The notes under the pieces are model-generated. The model was not told the origin of the DNA. It searched no databases and worked only from the letters and a program-made list of their open reading frames with translations. The position numbers and the translations under genes were made by a program. This document shows, in pieces, positions 18,230-29,818 of a stretch of 64,000 nucleotides of DNA; the first letter of the stretch is position 1; every line of letters starts with the position of its first letter. Source of the DNA: Sipunculus nudus (Eukaryota > Annelida > Sipuncula > Golfingiida > Sipunculidae). The stretch lies in NCBI GenBank assembly GCA_026874595.1, contig CM049306.1, forward strand, positions 76,071,642 through 76,135,641. The letters run 5' to 3'.

Positions 18230-18470
18230 CACTGCTGAAATACTGGCATGGGTGCACACTGAGCAAACATGACTGAAGGTGGGACCACTAGTCTTATATA
18301 CGACAAAGCTTTCTGAGATGTAAACATACACACAATTTCAGGCTGATATATCAAATCCCTCCTGAGAATTAAGCAGGCACAAACACTGTGCAAAAGTCAC
18401 TGTAGGTGGCGACACAAGTCTTGTGAACGAGAAAGCCATCAAAGATGCATAGACAAGTCAAAATATCAGG
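18230..18470 (+). repeat. Two diverged tandem units of about 140 bp
   Basis: The phrase series 'actgaaggtgggaccactagtctt...gacaaagc...gagatg...caggctgatatatcaaa' is repeated as 'actgtaggtggcgacacaagtctt...gagaaagcc...aagatg...caggccagtacatcaaa'. The second unit includes a half of the GGTGGCGCC palindrome seen in families 1 and 2. Non-coding. Confidence 0.6.
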
Positions 18471-18578
18471 CCAGTACATCAAACTTCTCTTGAGTGAGGT
18501 GCACTGGGCTAATCAGGCTTAGTTTGGAAAGGCAGTTGCCCCCAATGAACTGGAACCCATTGCTGGCTCCAGCTACTG

Positions 18579-18668
18579 CACTGAGTGAACTCTTGACCTG
18601 CACCTGGCTTCTCACTGAGTGAACTCCTGACCTGTACCTGGGTTCACTGAGTGAACTCGTGATCTGTT
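18579..18668 (+). repeat. Short tandem repeat, three units of 32-34 bp
   Basis: Units begin CACTGAGTGAACTC at 18579, 18613 and 18645 (in the first two units followed by TTGACCTGCACCTGG-type text). The last unit is partial. Confidence 0.8.
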
Positions 18669-19239
18669 GCATAATCTGACACAGTTGGCAGTCAAGATCT
18701 ATTCATAGCATTGACCTTTGGCTTGTTGCCAAATCTGAAATAGTTGGCAGTCTGCCAAGCTGTTTATAGATACAGGCACAATCTTGCTCTGTTGGTAAAT
18801 CTATTAAAAAACAATCTAGAAGACTTTGGCTACAATACTTTATTTTCAAGCTGACATATTCATAAGATTTTTTTTATTCAAAAGTTAAGAATAATCAAAG
18901 ATGCATTCCTTTCATTGTTAAGGGTCCAATAATCCTGCCCAAACTCATTTCAGCAAACTTGAACAATGGCCTCCTAAGAATCATTTTTGGGCAATGTCAC
19001 AGAAGTTGGAACAACAGTTTTGCAGAAAAAAACTATTGCAGCCCTCAGTTTGAAATGGGCTTACTAATGACCACAAGACCAACTTTAGCTATCTATGACT
19101 CTACCAAAAATATATGAACACAATCTATTCTTGAAGGAACCCTACCCTAGGATAATTCTTGTGAAAAATTAAACGATTCAGCTTGAAAGTTTTCATTATA
19201 GAACATTTTTATTTATAAAGGCCTAAATTATGAAGTTTT

Positions 19240-19858
19240 TGCCCGTTAAAAAAAAAGGTCTATGTAGTCGGCGCCATGAAAACTGCAATTTCAAATATGT
19301 GACAGAGTTTTGCATAAAATTTGGGATGCTAGTTTCCGCCATTCATTAGAAATTATGGGTTAATGTACTGATGACCGATTCCGTTGTACAAAATGGTTGA
19401 TGCAGGTTGCACCACCAATACCTCAATTTCAAATATGAGTCATGTGACCAACATCTGCATAAAATTTGGTGATGATAGCTCCAGCCTTTTCTGATATTGT
19501 AATTTAAGAATTTTTTTTGCCAAATGACTAAGTACAGCTTCCTGTGATTCGGCCACAATTCGTCGAACTGGAACCATTCGAACAAACTCAAGAAAGATGG
19601 TTTAAGAGATTATTTCTGTGAAATACTAAACAATTTGGCTGGGCAATTTCGGAGAAGATTTAAAATATTTTTTTGCCTTTTGCCTTTGCCTAAGTAAATG
19701 CACATAGCAAAGAAATTAGCTAAATCCGATAGAGCTGTTTTTGCATAAAATTTGATGATAGCTACAACCGTTTTTGAGATTGCATGGGTAAACCTACAGA
19801 CGACGGCGGACCGACGACGCTGCGCCATCGCATAAGCTCACCGGTTCGCTAAAAAGGA
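19240..19858 (-). repeat. Dispersed repeat, family 3, inverted copy
   Basis: The right end (gacgacggcggaccgacgac, then gctgcgccatcgcataagctcaccggttcgct) is the reverse complement of the head of the repeat at 1-70. Inside, 'gtgaaatactaaacaatttggc' and 'cataaaatttg' recur. The left end is not sharp. No protein signal. Confidence 0.6.
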
Positions 19859-20458
19859 TTACTCACACCATTTAAAATATATATGAATTGCAAACGTATG
19901 GTCCCTATGCAGAGCGCGTATATCTGCACCAGCGTTTGTTCTTCTCAATCACTTTTTGTCTTACCATGGTTTATCTAGTAAACTAATTTCTGGTATCTTC
20001 GGCTTTGTTGTCCGTCCACCTGTCTGGAGCCTATCTCAGAACAATTACACCAACTGCGTGCACCTTACGTTTAGTCACATATGTGTTGGAGCCTAGGAGG
20101 ATGTGTGCAATCGAATTTCAGAATCGTCAACAAAATACAAAAAAATATCGCAATACGCAACCATATATCGCAATATATTGCAACACGAAATTTTAAGCGA
20201 TACCCAGCCCTAATAAACAATGCTACAATAACAAGCTAAAAAAACATTTCGGGACGTGATTTCTTTATCAAGAACAGAATTCAATTTGTTGGGGATTTTA
20301 ATTTGTTTGCGACTAAAATATGTGAGCCGCTGAATGCAACAGTTTATCTGCATCTGTAGGTCTCACATATAACGGACCATGGCACATTTATATACAGTAA
20401 CTGAGAGCTTGTGTATTCATCAAACATTTAATATAAATAACTATGACTCTGGGCAGTC

Positions 20459-22420
20459 TCATTCAACTTCAAATTTCATCTTGGCAATATTTGTTAATCC
20501 GCATTCTAAAACGTCACCGGACTTAACTGGACCAATGCCATCCGGGGTCCCAGTAAGAATCAGATCTCCCGTCTCTAAGCGAAAATAGTCACTCATCCAA
20601 CTGATCAGAGTAGGGACATCAAATATCATATCCCCGGTATTGGCATCCTGTTTCTTATCACCATTAACTGTTAGCCATAAAGGAACGTTTTGTGGATCAG
20701 GAATCTTATCTTTTTCTATAAAGTCGCTAACTGGACAGGATGTATCGAAACCTTTTGCTAGAGTCCAGCACAATCCCTTTTCCCTGAGTTCTGTTAGCTT
20801 GTTCTTGTCTGTCATGTCCAAGGCCAAGCAATAACCACCGATGTGTTCGAGAGCTTTAGACTTTGGGATGTTCGACCCAGGAGTACCAATGATAACCCCT
20901 AACTCAACTTCATGATGCATCTCATTGCTGTTTGGTGGCAGCTGTAAAAATAAAAACACATATAGCAAGATATTAAAATACAATAGCTTTTACAAATTCA
21001 ATAGTTCATAAAAAGCCAGTCTATAAGAAGGCCCGGAATAAGCTCTCACCATTTAAGAAAAAAATTATGGTAAATCAATGAACACATTTTTTTTTTAATT
21101 TGTGGGAAACTAAAAGGACACTCAATGCGATGCATATGTCAAAGAAATACTATGCTGTACCTGCCCTTCAATATGGTTCTGAGCCGAACTGCAAATGCGT
21201 CCTCACTGAACATATCCCACCCATCAACCAAGTTTCATGGAAATAAGTAAATTCAGGAGTTCTGTGTAAAAATACTGACAAACAAACAAACCCCACCGAT
21301 ATTGGTGAAAACATGACCTCTTTATTTGAGGGATATACTTGGAACATATTTCAGAAGGATCCCTGCTGAAAAGAATTCAACAAATATCAGTGTACAGCTC
21401 TTTGACAGATTGTCTGGGCATTGTTCAAAAACAGTCTAAAAGTCGGTCAGTCTACTTCGCGAACGCAAAAACATTCCCTTTGAATCTGTTTTAACAAGCA
21501 GATATGTGCTTATGTAGCACTGTTGGTCTGTTGATCATGATTATATCGGACAGACCATTTATGTTTAAACAAAGTAATAACCCTCATTAAGAAAATACAT
21601 ATTTATATATAAATACATTTAAATATATAATTCTCTTTTTGTTCTTGCTATTTAATTCCAATTTGTCTTAATCACTCTATATTACTGTAAAACCACTATT
21701 GCTATAAGTATAATTTGTCTTACTTTCTCATTCTCATTTTTCACAAAACATTATTTTGAAGCAATGAACATAAAGAAATTTTAGCCTTTCTGAAAATTAG
21801 TCATCTTTACATATGTTACACACGATATTAAGGAAACTATTAGGCAGAGCAAAAAACATGTCTAAATTATTAACGCTTAAAAAGTGAAGTTCCCAGAACT
21901 TAAATTAAACATGCATCCACCTTTATTTTTTGTCCCTGGGTGATGTAGGAACTTGTTGGCTTCAGAAACACAACTGGTTCTTTCAAAACTTGAGCACCAA
22001 TTCCCACGCCAACGCTTCTGAAGCAACAGAATAGGTGATGGTGAGTAATTAGAAACAATCTCATTACTATAAAATCTACATTCTCTGGAATGCAATGTGT
22101 GTGTGTGTGGGGGGGGGGGGGGGCGTCCCTTATTGTGGAAGGTTCTTCAACTTGGGTTTACATTCACTTATTCAGCCCATATTTCAAGGTTCAAGATACA
22201 TTTGCAATTGTAAATACTCCTTGATGATGTTCCTAAAACCGGATCATGTGGTCCACACCAAAACCCAACTGCTTCTTCACTGGCCCATTTCCATAATGCC
22301 CTGAAAATTTTAAAGAGATTCTGTTCATGATTGCTTGAGTTATGTTGTGATCAATCACACACAAACCGCAAACACTGGGGGTTGAACGCATACCCTCAAG
22401 GCCAAGGCTATTAACAAGCA

Positions 22421-22503
<83 letters not shown>

Positions 22504-23143
22504 TGAGGCCTTTTAGAAAGACTGTTCTGTTTATCAATCTTTACCTACTAATATTTATAATACTATTTACAGATTCAGTTATAGTGTGACTGGCTCTGCA
22601 GACACAGATGCCTTTTCCCTGCAGTAATGTTCGACATATTTCTCGAGTAAATGCTGTGAAAACGACACCAATAGTGCAATACCATCCCAGTGAATCCCCC
22701 CGCCCACATACATTGTTTGGTTATGCCTGGTTTAACACAGTGGTAGTTGTACAAAATATGACAACTGAATATATGACACGAAGCGTACATATCCAGGATC
22801 TTGCATCCAGCACAGGATAGCGTAGCGCAGGGAGAGAGACTCGGCTTGGGCCAATGCAGTGCATATGCACGGTACCATCCCTTGACAAACGTGGAGCCAC
22901 ACGAGGCTTCACTGCTGCCTATATAAGTACAACAAAGCCAAAGGTGATTCGAATGACTTGCGATTGGGTACCTGCCGCTGGTAAATCCACTACCAGGCTT
23001 ATCTTCGGACACTAATTAAAAAATGAGTAATACAAGTGCAGCACATTCAAATTAAAAAACTTGTCTCGTCACCTGTAATTAAGCCCTACCCCAAGGATTT
23101 TACGTCCAACCTCTCTGAATCGATGCAGCTTGGCAGCCGACAT
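20459..23143 (-). CDS. FAHD1: FAHD1-like acylpyruvase/oxaloacetate decarboxylase, copy A (probable inactive paralog)
   Basis: The minus-strand exons are 23143-23073, 22017-21921 and 20941-20459 (71, 97 and 483 nt). They have GT-AG junctions and phases 2 and 0, giving 216 residues; human FAHD1 has about 221. FAHD1 is a Mg-dependent mitochondrial enzyme that cleaves acylpyruvates and decarboxylates oxaloacetate. The fold core is present: MHHEVELG with metal ligands E67 and E69, LALDMTD with D98, LAKGFD with K119, and TGTPDGIGPVKSGD near the C terminus. Three conserved sites are altered relative to copy B: the GRNY arginine is Leu (residue 21), the catalytic His-x-x-Glu of the lid (residues 26 and 29) is Val and Gly, and the active-site Arg 102 is Lys. 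The frame is open throughout, so this may be a pseudoenzyme rather than a dead gene. An ATTAAA lies near 20428 on the minus strand. Confidence 0.9.
21150..21340 (+). repeat. Retroposon 3'-tail remnant (gacaaacaaacaaacc type)
   Basis: 'caagtttcatggaaat', then 'gacaaacaaacaaacc' and 'gaaaacatgacctc', is the layout of a widespread animal repeat that usually reads '...acaaacaaacaaacc...gaaaacataacctcc'. It lies in FAHD1-A intron 2. Class assignment is from memory. Confidence 0.45.
22097..22122. repeat. TG run followed by poly-G
   Basis: Short (TG)n and a 13-base G run in FAHD1-A intron 1. Confidence 0.9.
22150..22370 (+). repeat. Dispersed repeat, family 4, second copy
   Basis: Shares the order 'tacattcacttattcagccc', 'gatgatgttcct', 'ccggatcatg', 'tggcccatttccataatgcc' and 'gagttatgttgtgatcaa' with the copy at 3150-3400 and, inverted, with 32990-33245. 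Confidence 0.65.
22423..22500. repeat. (TA)n microsatellite
   Basis: A pure TA run of about 78 bp in FAHD1-A intron 1. Confidence 0.95.
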
Positions 23144-23160
23144 GTTGGCGAAGTTAGATG

Positions 23161-23174
23161 CTGCCCCCTGACGG
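23161..23174 (-). promoter_or_regulatory. CTCF-like motif in the FAHD1-A 5' UTR
   Basis: The minus strand reads CCGTCAGGGGGCAG, which matches 12 of 14 positions of CCASYAGRKGGCRS, including the whole YAGRKGGCRS half. It lies 18 bases upstream of the ATG. Copy B has a weaker match at the equivalent place. Binding is not shown. Confidence 0.4.
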
Positions 23175-24470
23175 GTTTTTAGGAGAATCATTTACAGCAC
23201 TGACTCCAACAAAAAACCTCATCCCGTTTTTTTCCCATTGCTACTAACGCTTAGGTTTATTAGGATCTAACAGAGATACATTACTACTGTATATTTAAAC
23301 AATATAATCATATTTTCATAAAATGTCACCCAGCTAAACCGTGATTCAGCTAGGCTCCAACTCTGAAAATAATGAATAACGGTTTACAATTTTAATTGAG
23401 CAAAATTTGTATATTTATAAGTATTTAGTTAATGATTAAAGTGTAAATCAGACTATAATGTGGGTTAATCATATGCGCAGGAAATCCCAGGACTTTAAAT
23501 ATGACATTGGATCTCGATGTGTTCAAGCTCACGTCACATCATTATTATTTTATTTACTAGTATATATTGACCCGAATATTATATGCATTCAAAATGAACT
23601 CTGATCTTTCAAAAGGCCCTGATAGTAAGTAACATTCGAAACATACATATTAAACAAATAGCATGACAGTATTATATTCCAAGTACACATATATATGCAA
23701 AAAAAAATATGACTTTATGTACAATATGTTAGTGGCTGTATTCTAGCAAGAGCTTTTAAAGAATATTATTCAAAAATTCATATGGTGGCCCTATCAGGTT
23801 GTTAACCATGCAGGCCTTGATAAATATATATTGCATTTTATGAAATGAAGTGCAGAGAATAATTCGATTCATTCAGATACAAGTGTAATGTGTGGCATAG
23901 TGTTGTTAGTTTTCACCCCACTTATGCCGATTTGGCCACGCAAAAGCTGCTGGCTTGGACAAAAAGACGGCTGACGTAAGTATAGTAAGCCGAGTTTCAT
24001 GGCTCAACTCGGTTTGCAAAATGTCGGCTTATTCATTTGACTATATGTTATACATGACAATGTTACAAAGTAAAATTTTGTTACAAAGAATCCGGTTTAT
24101 TTAAACAAGTTATCTATATTGCGTGTGACATATTGCATCCATTTTACAATTAACTAGTTTGTGATTAAATATCGAGTATAGTTTATCCTGGTGGTTTCAT
24201 AAGCCAACATTTTCATACCTAAGCAATCACACCGTTTCCTTTCACCGACAAGAAACAAAGAAAAAACAATTCTGAACATTTGTTTCGAGCATTTTTTAAT
24301 TGTAAAATATTTATCTTTTTGTATTATTTTTTCTCAAGCCAAACTGAGTTGCACAAAATCGGCTCACTTTGGCTTAATGATATATCGGCAGCGCCTCCTG
24401 ATAAACTCGGCTGGCGGCGGCGCTAAATGGCGGCGGCGCTGGGATAAAGAATCTTAGAAAAAAAGAGTAA
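23175..24470. other. Intergenic, AT-rich, no gene seen
   Basis: No conserved frame, repeat pair or structured element could be supported between the FAHD1-A 5' end and the LINE remnant. A small (GGC)-rich patch lies near 24410-24440. Confidence 0.5.
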
Positions 24471-24479
24471 GAGTGGTGC

Positions 24480-25300
24480 TTAATACCCAGGCACAGCTAA
24501 ACAACTGTTACTGGATTGCAGAAGTAAAGAAAGTAAACAGTGCTCATGATATCAGTCAACGCCTTGGCCTTAAAGAACCATTGGACATGCATAGCTGTTC
24601 TGGATTTTACATTGGCGTTTGATACAGTTTCGTATAAGCGTCTTATGCATAAGTTAGAATTCTGCAGTTTTACGGGTCATACCAGGGACTAGGTCAAGGC
24701 ATTTTTAATATCAAGAACACAAAGTGTGATGATAGACGCCCGTTGATCAAGAGAGAACTGTGTGGATTCTGGTGTACCTCAATTAAGGTGCCGTACTCGG
24801 GCCACTTCTTCTCCTTAATTATATCTCTGATCTTCCCAGTGTAGTTGACCCTGGCACAGCAGTATGCAGATGACTGTCCTATACATGTCTGTCAATAATG
24901 AGGTTGATCAAAACCAGTTACATGAATACCTCCACGCCCTCAGTCCCTCGATCTGGTCTTTGCTGGGGAATGAGATTTAAAACTAAAAATGTAAAATTTT
25001 GAAAGTAGGAAAACCTATTAGGACTTGTATTAACCAATTGGATAATGATGTATTATCGGAAGTAAAGAAGGTAACACAAAACGTCGTTTATCGTTCATTG
25101 GAAGAAACCTCCGTGGTTGCCCTTCTATATATTAGCATGCAAGGAGGTTATACAATCTTCTTGACATAAGTGCAGAGAAGTTGCGTACACTAGCCTTGTG
25201 AGATCTCAATTATTCACTGGCAACTTGGGACCTAGCGTCATATCGACCCTCTGGCATTACGACCAGATTACTAGCGCCAGAGTGTCATTATAATTAAGCC
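24480..25300 (+). pseudogene. Degenerate jockey/CR1-like LINE reverse transcriptase
   Basis: Plus-strand fragments in changing frames match the RT of CR1/jockey-type LINEs in the right order: FDTVSYKRLMHKLEF near 24613-24661, the YADD active site at 24863-24874, KCKILKVGK near 24990-25015, and a C-terminal RSQLFTGNLGT-like stretch near 25200-25240 (best read as 'VRSQL..SLATWD'). Stops and frameshifts occur throughout. It lacks an endonuclease part, so it is 5'-truncated and dead. Confidence 0.7.
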
Positions 25301-25424
25301 TACATCTATGTCTGAGGAACGCATTAATGAAGATGCAAATATTTTCGTCATTTATGACAATGCTTCATGGCCTACATGTAAACTGTCAATCAATATAAAC
25401 GAGACCAATCGTTAGCATTTTCTG

Positions 25425-25720
25425 TGTACTTTCTAATAATACCAAAGATGAGCGAGAAAAGTTCCGTTTTAACCCAGCACATTGGCAAACCCTTTGGCGT
25501 GTTTGTTGAATTTATGACCGATTGAACACAAGCATGGCTCGCACGTGTTACAGGACGCAGGCAGCTTGCAGGCGATACAGAAAATGACCCGTGTCCATGG
25601 AGACGGTGTTTCAGTTTGGGTTGTGAGCTCACATGTATACGTTTGTGTAAATTCATTATTACTGCGATACATTCCTAGATATATAACTTGTATCACGGCT
25701 ACTTGGGACCCCACGCTTAT
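25425..25720 (-). repeat. Dispersed repeat pair, copy 1, with a Cys-rich frame
   Basis: About 250 bp here is repeated in the same orientation at about 49050-49300. On the minus strand both copies keep an open stretch of about 40 codons containing CIACxLPASCNxCEPCLCS. I do not recognise the family. The open frame is conserved in both copies, but both could be young copies of non-coding DNA. Confidence 0.6.
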
Positions 25721-25739
25721 GCAGGATATAAACAGCAAT

Positions 25740-27235
25740 TAATGAGGGTGTTCAACACATAGCGGTTAGATGGACCAGAGGTCAATACGACACATTTAGT
25801 GTTACACTGTAGGATTTTACCACAGAAAACCTCAATTTGCTGTGGTGGCAAGTTTATTCAAATAAACACATCAGATAGTCATTAAGTGATAACAACATTC
25901 AATTGCAATTCATGCACCAGTAAAACATAAATGGGTGTAAAATATTTGGTATAATGTCCAAAAACGGCTGCACAGTCTCAGCTTCGCGACATATATGGCA
26001 GCATTACTAAGAAATCAATGTGCTCCTGGCTCTTACTTCTAGAATGTAAAATGTCTTTTTCCTTATACGATGACATGTCCTTTTGCATATTTATATTTAT
26101 TTTACTGTTATCATTTTTAATTTATATGGTAGGAGCACTGCTGCTTGGCAACATCAACTGTATCCCCCGTGTTGTAGCTGTGCCGAACATACTGGTGTGT
26201 GCAGGAGGCAGAACATGTCATTCTCCTTAGTATTTCCAGGAATCTGTAACTTCTGGATCGGGCGGTCTTCTACATCTTCGCTCCTTACCTCTACCTATCT
26301 ATTTTGTTTATAAGTGGAAGTTAATTTTAAAATTTTTAAAAACATATATTGCCAAAATATTGATACGTATCAGAAATTGCAATTAATTAGATTTGCAAGC
26401 TGACACGCTCGTCAGTGTAGGATTTTACCACAGAAAATATAAAACAACACAGAATTTAAGGTTTAAATACAAGAATGGCCGAATGGTATGTCCGAATTCA
26501 GAATGCTTATTACCTTTATGCAAAACAGTATATTGCCAGTCAGTTCATGGGGTGTACGCTTTACTATAGATACGGAGGGTATGCATGGGGTGTACGCTTT
26601 ACTAAAGACCTGAAGTGTTGCAGGCTACTCAACTTCACCATTTGCTTAACAATCTCCATTTCCTTAAACATACGTAGGGACCCTTGCTACCCCCGTGAGT
26701 GACTTGCCTGCGAATCAAAGAGGTCTACCCTCCGACATCCGTTTTGCAGTGTCCATACATTCATCTATTTTGGGTGTGAAAAAGCTCAGGAATTGCTAAA
26801 TGTATTAACCTGAACTATTTCATGTATATAGATCTTGAATAGCTTTATCTCATACACAAGGCTACTATCAATATAGACGGGGTCTCAACTGAAACAAAGA
26901 CCTAATTAAATGATGGGATTACAACGTTTCCGAAACCGGGATTTTTTAGGGCTCTAGCACACTAGCCGATTGTCAACTGTCCATTTGCTAGTTTTCTAGT
27001 GTTACAACGGGGTGAAGATACTTTTTGCACTCTCTCGCTATCTTTTGCTGCAGTTGCCAAGCTGGGCGATAAGATAACCAGCCAAGTGCATAAGTTACTC
27101 CTGACAATCGCCATGAAAACATGATCAGAGACTTTTCTTAATAAACCGATGGGGCATGATGATAACGGGAGTCTCTGTGGATTAATTTAAAAAAGGGGAT
27201 TTTGGAGGAGCTCAAGCCCATTTGGTGCGCATCAT
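25740..27235. other. Intergenic region, two short direct repeats
   Basis: No gene is supported. The 22-mer starting tgtaggattttaccacag occurs at 25808 and 26416, and 'atggggtgtacgctttacta' occurs twice near 26549 and 26586. These are small duplications with no recognised function. Confidence 0.5.
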
Positions 27236-27239
27236 GATG

Positions 27240-29095
27240 ATGTAACACCATGGACAGATGGAACCCATCAGCTCTTGAAAGCTATATCTCTAAGAGAAAG
27301 AAAACTCCAGATAAAAATCAGCAGCTTCCTTTCGTGAACATGCTGGACAGAGAAAAACACCCTATTACTGTAAAACCACAATTGCTATGATACGAAACCA
27401 AATTAAAACCGAGGAAGAAGCAAAAGGAAGAAGCTAACCGCTGGGCAAACATGTTGAATGACAACGAAAACCATCAGGAAGCTTCTATCCAGAATGCTAC
27501 CCATGCAGACCCAGACCTAGAATGCTACCAACATCAACAACAAAAAATCACCAAAAATAAATGCCGAAATAATATAATCGAGGACGGAGTGACACTAATC
27601 GGCATGCACAGACTCAGTTATTGAATGTTACCTTGTGAGTTAGACGTTAGTGACCATATCCAGTTCAAAGAGCATCCTGCTATACACCAACGAATGTAAA
27701 TGAGGTGAAGAGAAAGACAGTGCATGTAATCAGCTGCACAGATTAGAGAGAGCACTTCAGCACATTCAACATGTATAGGTGGTGCAGAACAAGCAGTCTT
27801 GTGACAGGTGGAGCAACCATCAAGTAAAATACATTAATAAACAGGACTGGATATCACCAGATGTAAGACACGAAACAGAACATATCAAAATCAGTCATCA
27901 GTTACACATGGAGATGACCATGTTGATAATACGTGTTAGTTCCGATAGATGAGAGGATGTTGGGAGTGACCAATGCCTAGTAGAAACGTTTCGCTTAAAG
28001 CTCGGAAAATACTGAAGAAGAAAACAAAAAGGCAAAACCATGTTCAAATACTGAAGGAACCAGTGACGGAAATTACCCAAGATGGATTTCCAGAAAGAAG
28101 GCAATCCGTGTGTGCATAGATGTATACACAAGAAAACCATGACTGGAGGAAATGTACACAAATTGTGACAGAACGGTTCATATTGTGAATCTGGCTGAAG
28201 ATGAAGAGCAAATAATAAATAGGACATAATGACCCTATACAGGAAAACGTTAACACAGATAGAAGTAGAAGGGAACGCAGAATCTCTTGTAAGAGACAGA
28301 TATGTCCCTTGCACAAAAGGTTAGACTATAAGATCAGAAAGTGGGACGCACATACTGACACTGTACATTACTTAAAAGGAAACAGGGTTCAAGAGCAGAC
28401 ACAAGATAAGCGGAGCAGGACATTGGGATCATTACGGCAAGTCAAGACATGGAGGAAGTGATTGTGAACATGATAGAGCACTTGGATATGACAGAGTGAC
28501 AACAGAGCAGAGCAACATTCCACCCCAAATGCCATCAGAGAAATATTCGCAGAGACATGTATATGAGTGAGAAAAGGAAGAAGCAAGTGATTGTTAAAGT
28601 TCCAGAAAAGCTGATCTAGGGTATTGTAGAAACTGGAGGAACACCCTGTCCCCTCACCTGTAAGTTAGTCGGGAAAAAGTCTTGATTTTTATTAAAGGCA
28701 GCAGAAAACCTGCTGAGACAGGAACATAAACAAGCAGGAAAGCCTTCACTCCTTGTCAGAACATCGAACCGAGCATCAAAATAGAACACACTATGCCAAT
28801 CTTAGTCAATTCGAAGTGAAGTCCGGCAGTATCCACAAAGAATCTTTACAGAATATTACCCAATGCTCTGGGGTCAACCTCACCACACTGCTATTAACTA
28901 TATTTCAAGTGTCATCTGTGGGAAAACTTTAAGAAAAAAATGTTGATCAAGCAAGGCTGCATTCTCTCCCCATTTCTCTTTATCATGGCTGTCGATTGGC
29001 TGAAGAAGGTCACCACCAACAACTAAGACGCGGCATGAGAGGGATGTTTACCAGTTGCTTTGGAGATCCGGACTTCGCAGAAGATATCGGTCTCC
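27240..29095 (+). pseudogene. Degenerate RTE-like non-LTR retrotransposon
   Basis: Plus-strand fragments follow the order of an RTE-clade endonuclease-RT protein. An endonuclease-end-like 'SD..LVETFRLKLGK' lies near 27965-28005. 'VIVKVPEK' near 28590 is followed by 'LLRQEHKQAGKPSLL' near 28710-28760. The RT palm motif KQGCILSPFLFIMAVDWL lies at 28949-29003 and 'DPDFAEDIGLP' near 29069-29100 (the family's DLDFADDIALL). Many stops and frameshifts make it inactive. The left boundary is uncertain. Confidence 0.65.
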
Positions 29096-29099
29096 CGTG

Positions 29100-29635
29100 C
29101 TCAAACACCACCACAAGGAACCAGCACAGATACAGGTCGCTCCATAACTAGCAGTTACGCTATGTACCACTATTCTCTCCACTGTAACCGCTGCACGTAC
29201 CGCGGTGAATTGTCCGTCAGGTTTGACCACAAGGCGGTGCTGCCCCTGTGGAATTCCCTCCTGTGTAGTATATAATCACCCCCGACCCCCCGTTGGAATA
29301 CACAGCAGTCGTACCCTTTTACTAATAACTAGCTGGTGTGGCCTGAGGTCAGTTAATTATCCCCAACTGTTACACGCTGAGCCAATCAGATTTTGTTTTA
29401 CCCGGCATCAGTTTGCTGGGTGTTTGGCAGCAGAAGTATCCTTCCATTTCTCACGGCGTTTGAGTGGAGGTTTCCGGGAGGTCACGCGCATTGTTCAAAG
29501 CGTAAGATACAGGGTGAAGCTCTTAAAGAGCTGTATTATCTTAGCTTCATCATAATAGATCAAGCACAGAAAAAGAGGTCAAGAATTTCCATAAAATACT
29601 TTTGCAAGTTCAAACAAATGAACCTTGTATCATGA
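29100..29635 (+). other. Unassigned region after the RTE remnant
   Basis: Two overlapping plus frames (29060-29275 and 29205-29555) are open but match nothing I know. A CCAATCAG box lies near 29382. The segment from about 29265 ('tgtagtatataatc') could be an LTR, since it starts with TG and carries promoter-like boxes. No partner LTR or primer site is seen, so I leave it unassigned. Confidence 0.35.
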
Positions 29636-29818
29636 TGCTCAGCTGATTAGCATGACATTATGCCCTTATGTGGGGCTAGGGAGGGTTCGGGATTTGAGTG
29701 CTGTCTTTTGACATTGTCAAATGCATTAAATTAGAAGTTTCTATGTACAGCTGCTGCACAGACGGATGACCATCACTATAGCTCAGCATGACTGAAAGTC
29801 AGCCAAGCTAAACATAAC
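29636..29818 (-). mobile_element. Short deletion remnant of a family 1-type element
   Basis: The left end 'catgatgctcagctgat' and right end 'cagacggatgaccatcactatagctcagc', then 'atgactgaaagtcagcc', correspond to the two ends of the family 1 elements. The tandem core is missing, leaving a 183-bp MITE-like remnant. Confidence 0.6.

Larger units (their letters stand above)
15903..20458. other. Intergenic region between the family 1 element and FAHD1-A
   Basis: No supported gene. It contains a TATA/CRE-like promoter-type block (16500-16720), a Helitron-type 3' end (17180-17205), short tandem repeats at 18230-18668 and an inverted copy of repeat family 3 (19240-19858). The small open frames have no recognisable features. 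Confidence 0.5.

Noticed and set aside
29205-29555. 116-codon frame as a gene
   Set aside because: No recognisable domain, overlapping alternative frame and transposon-remnant context.
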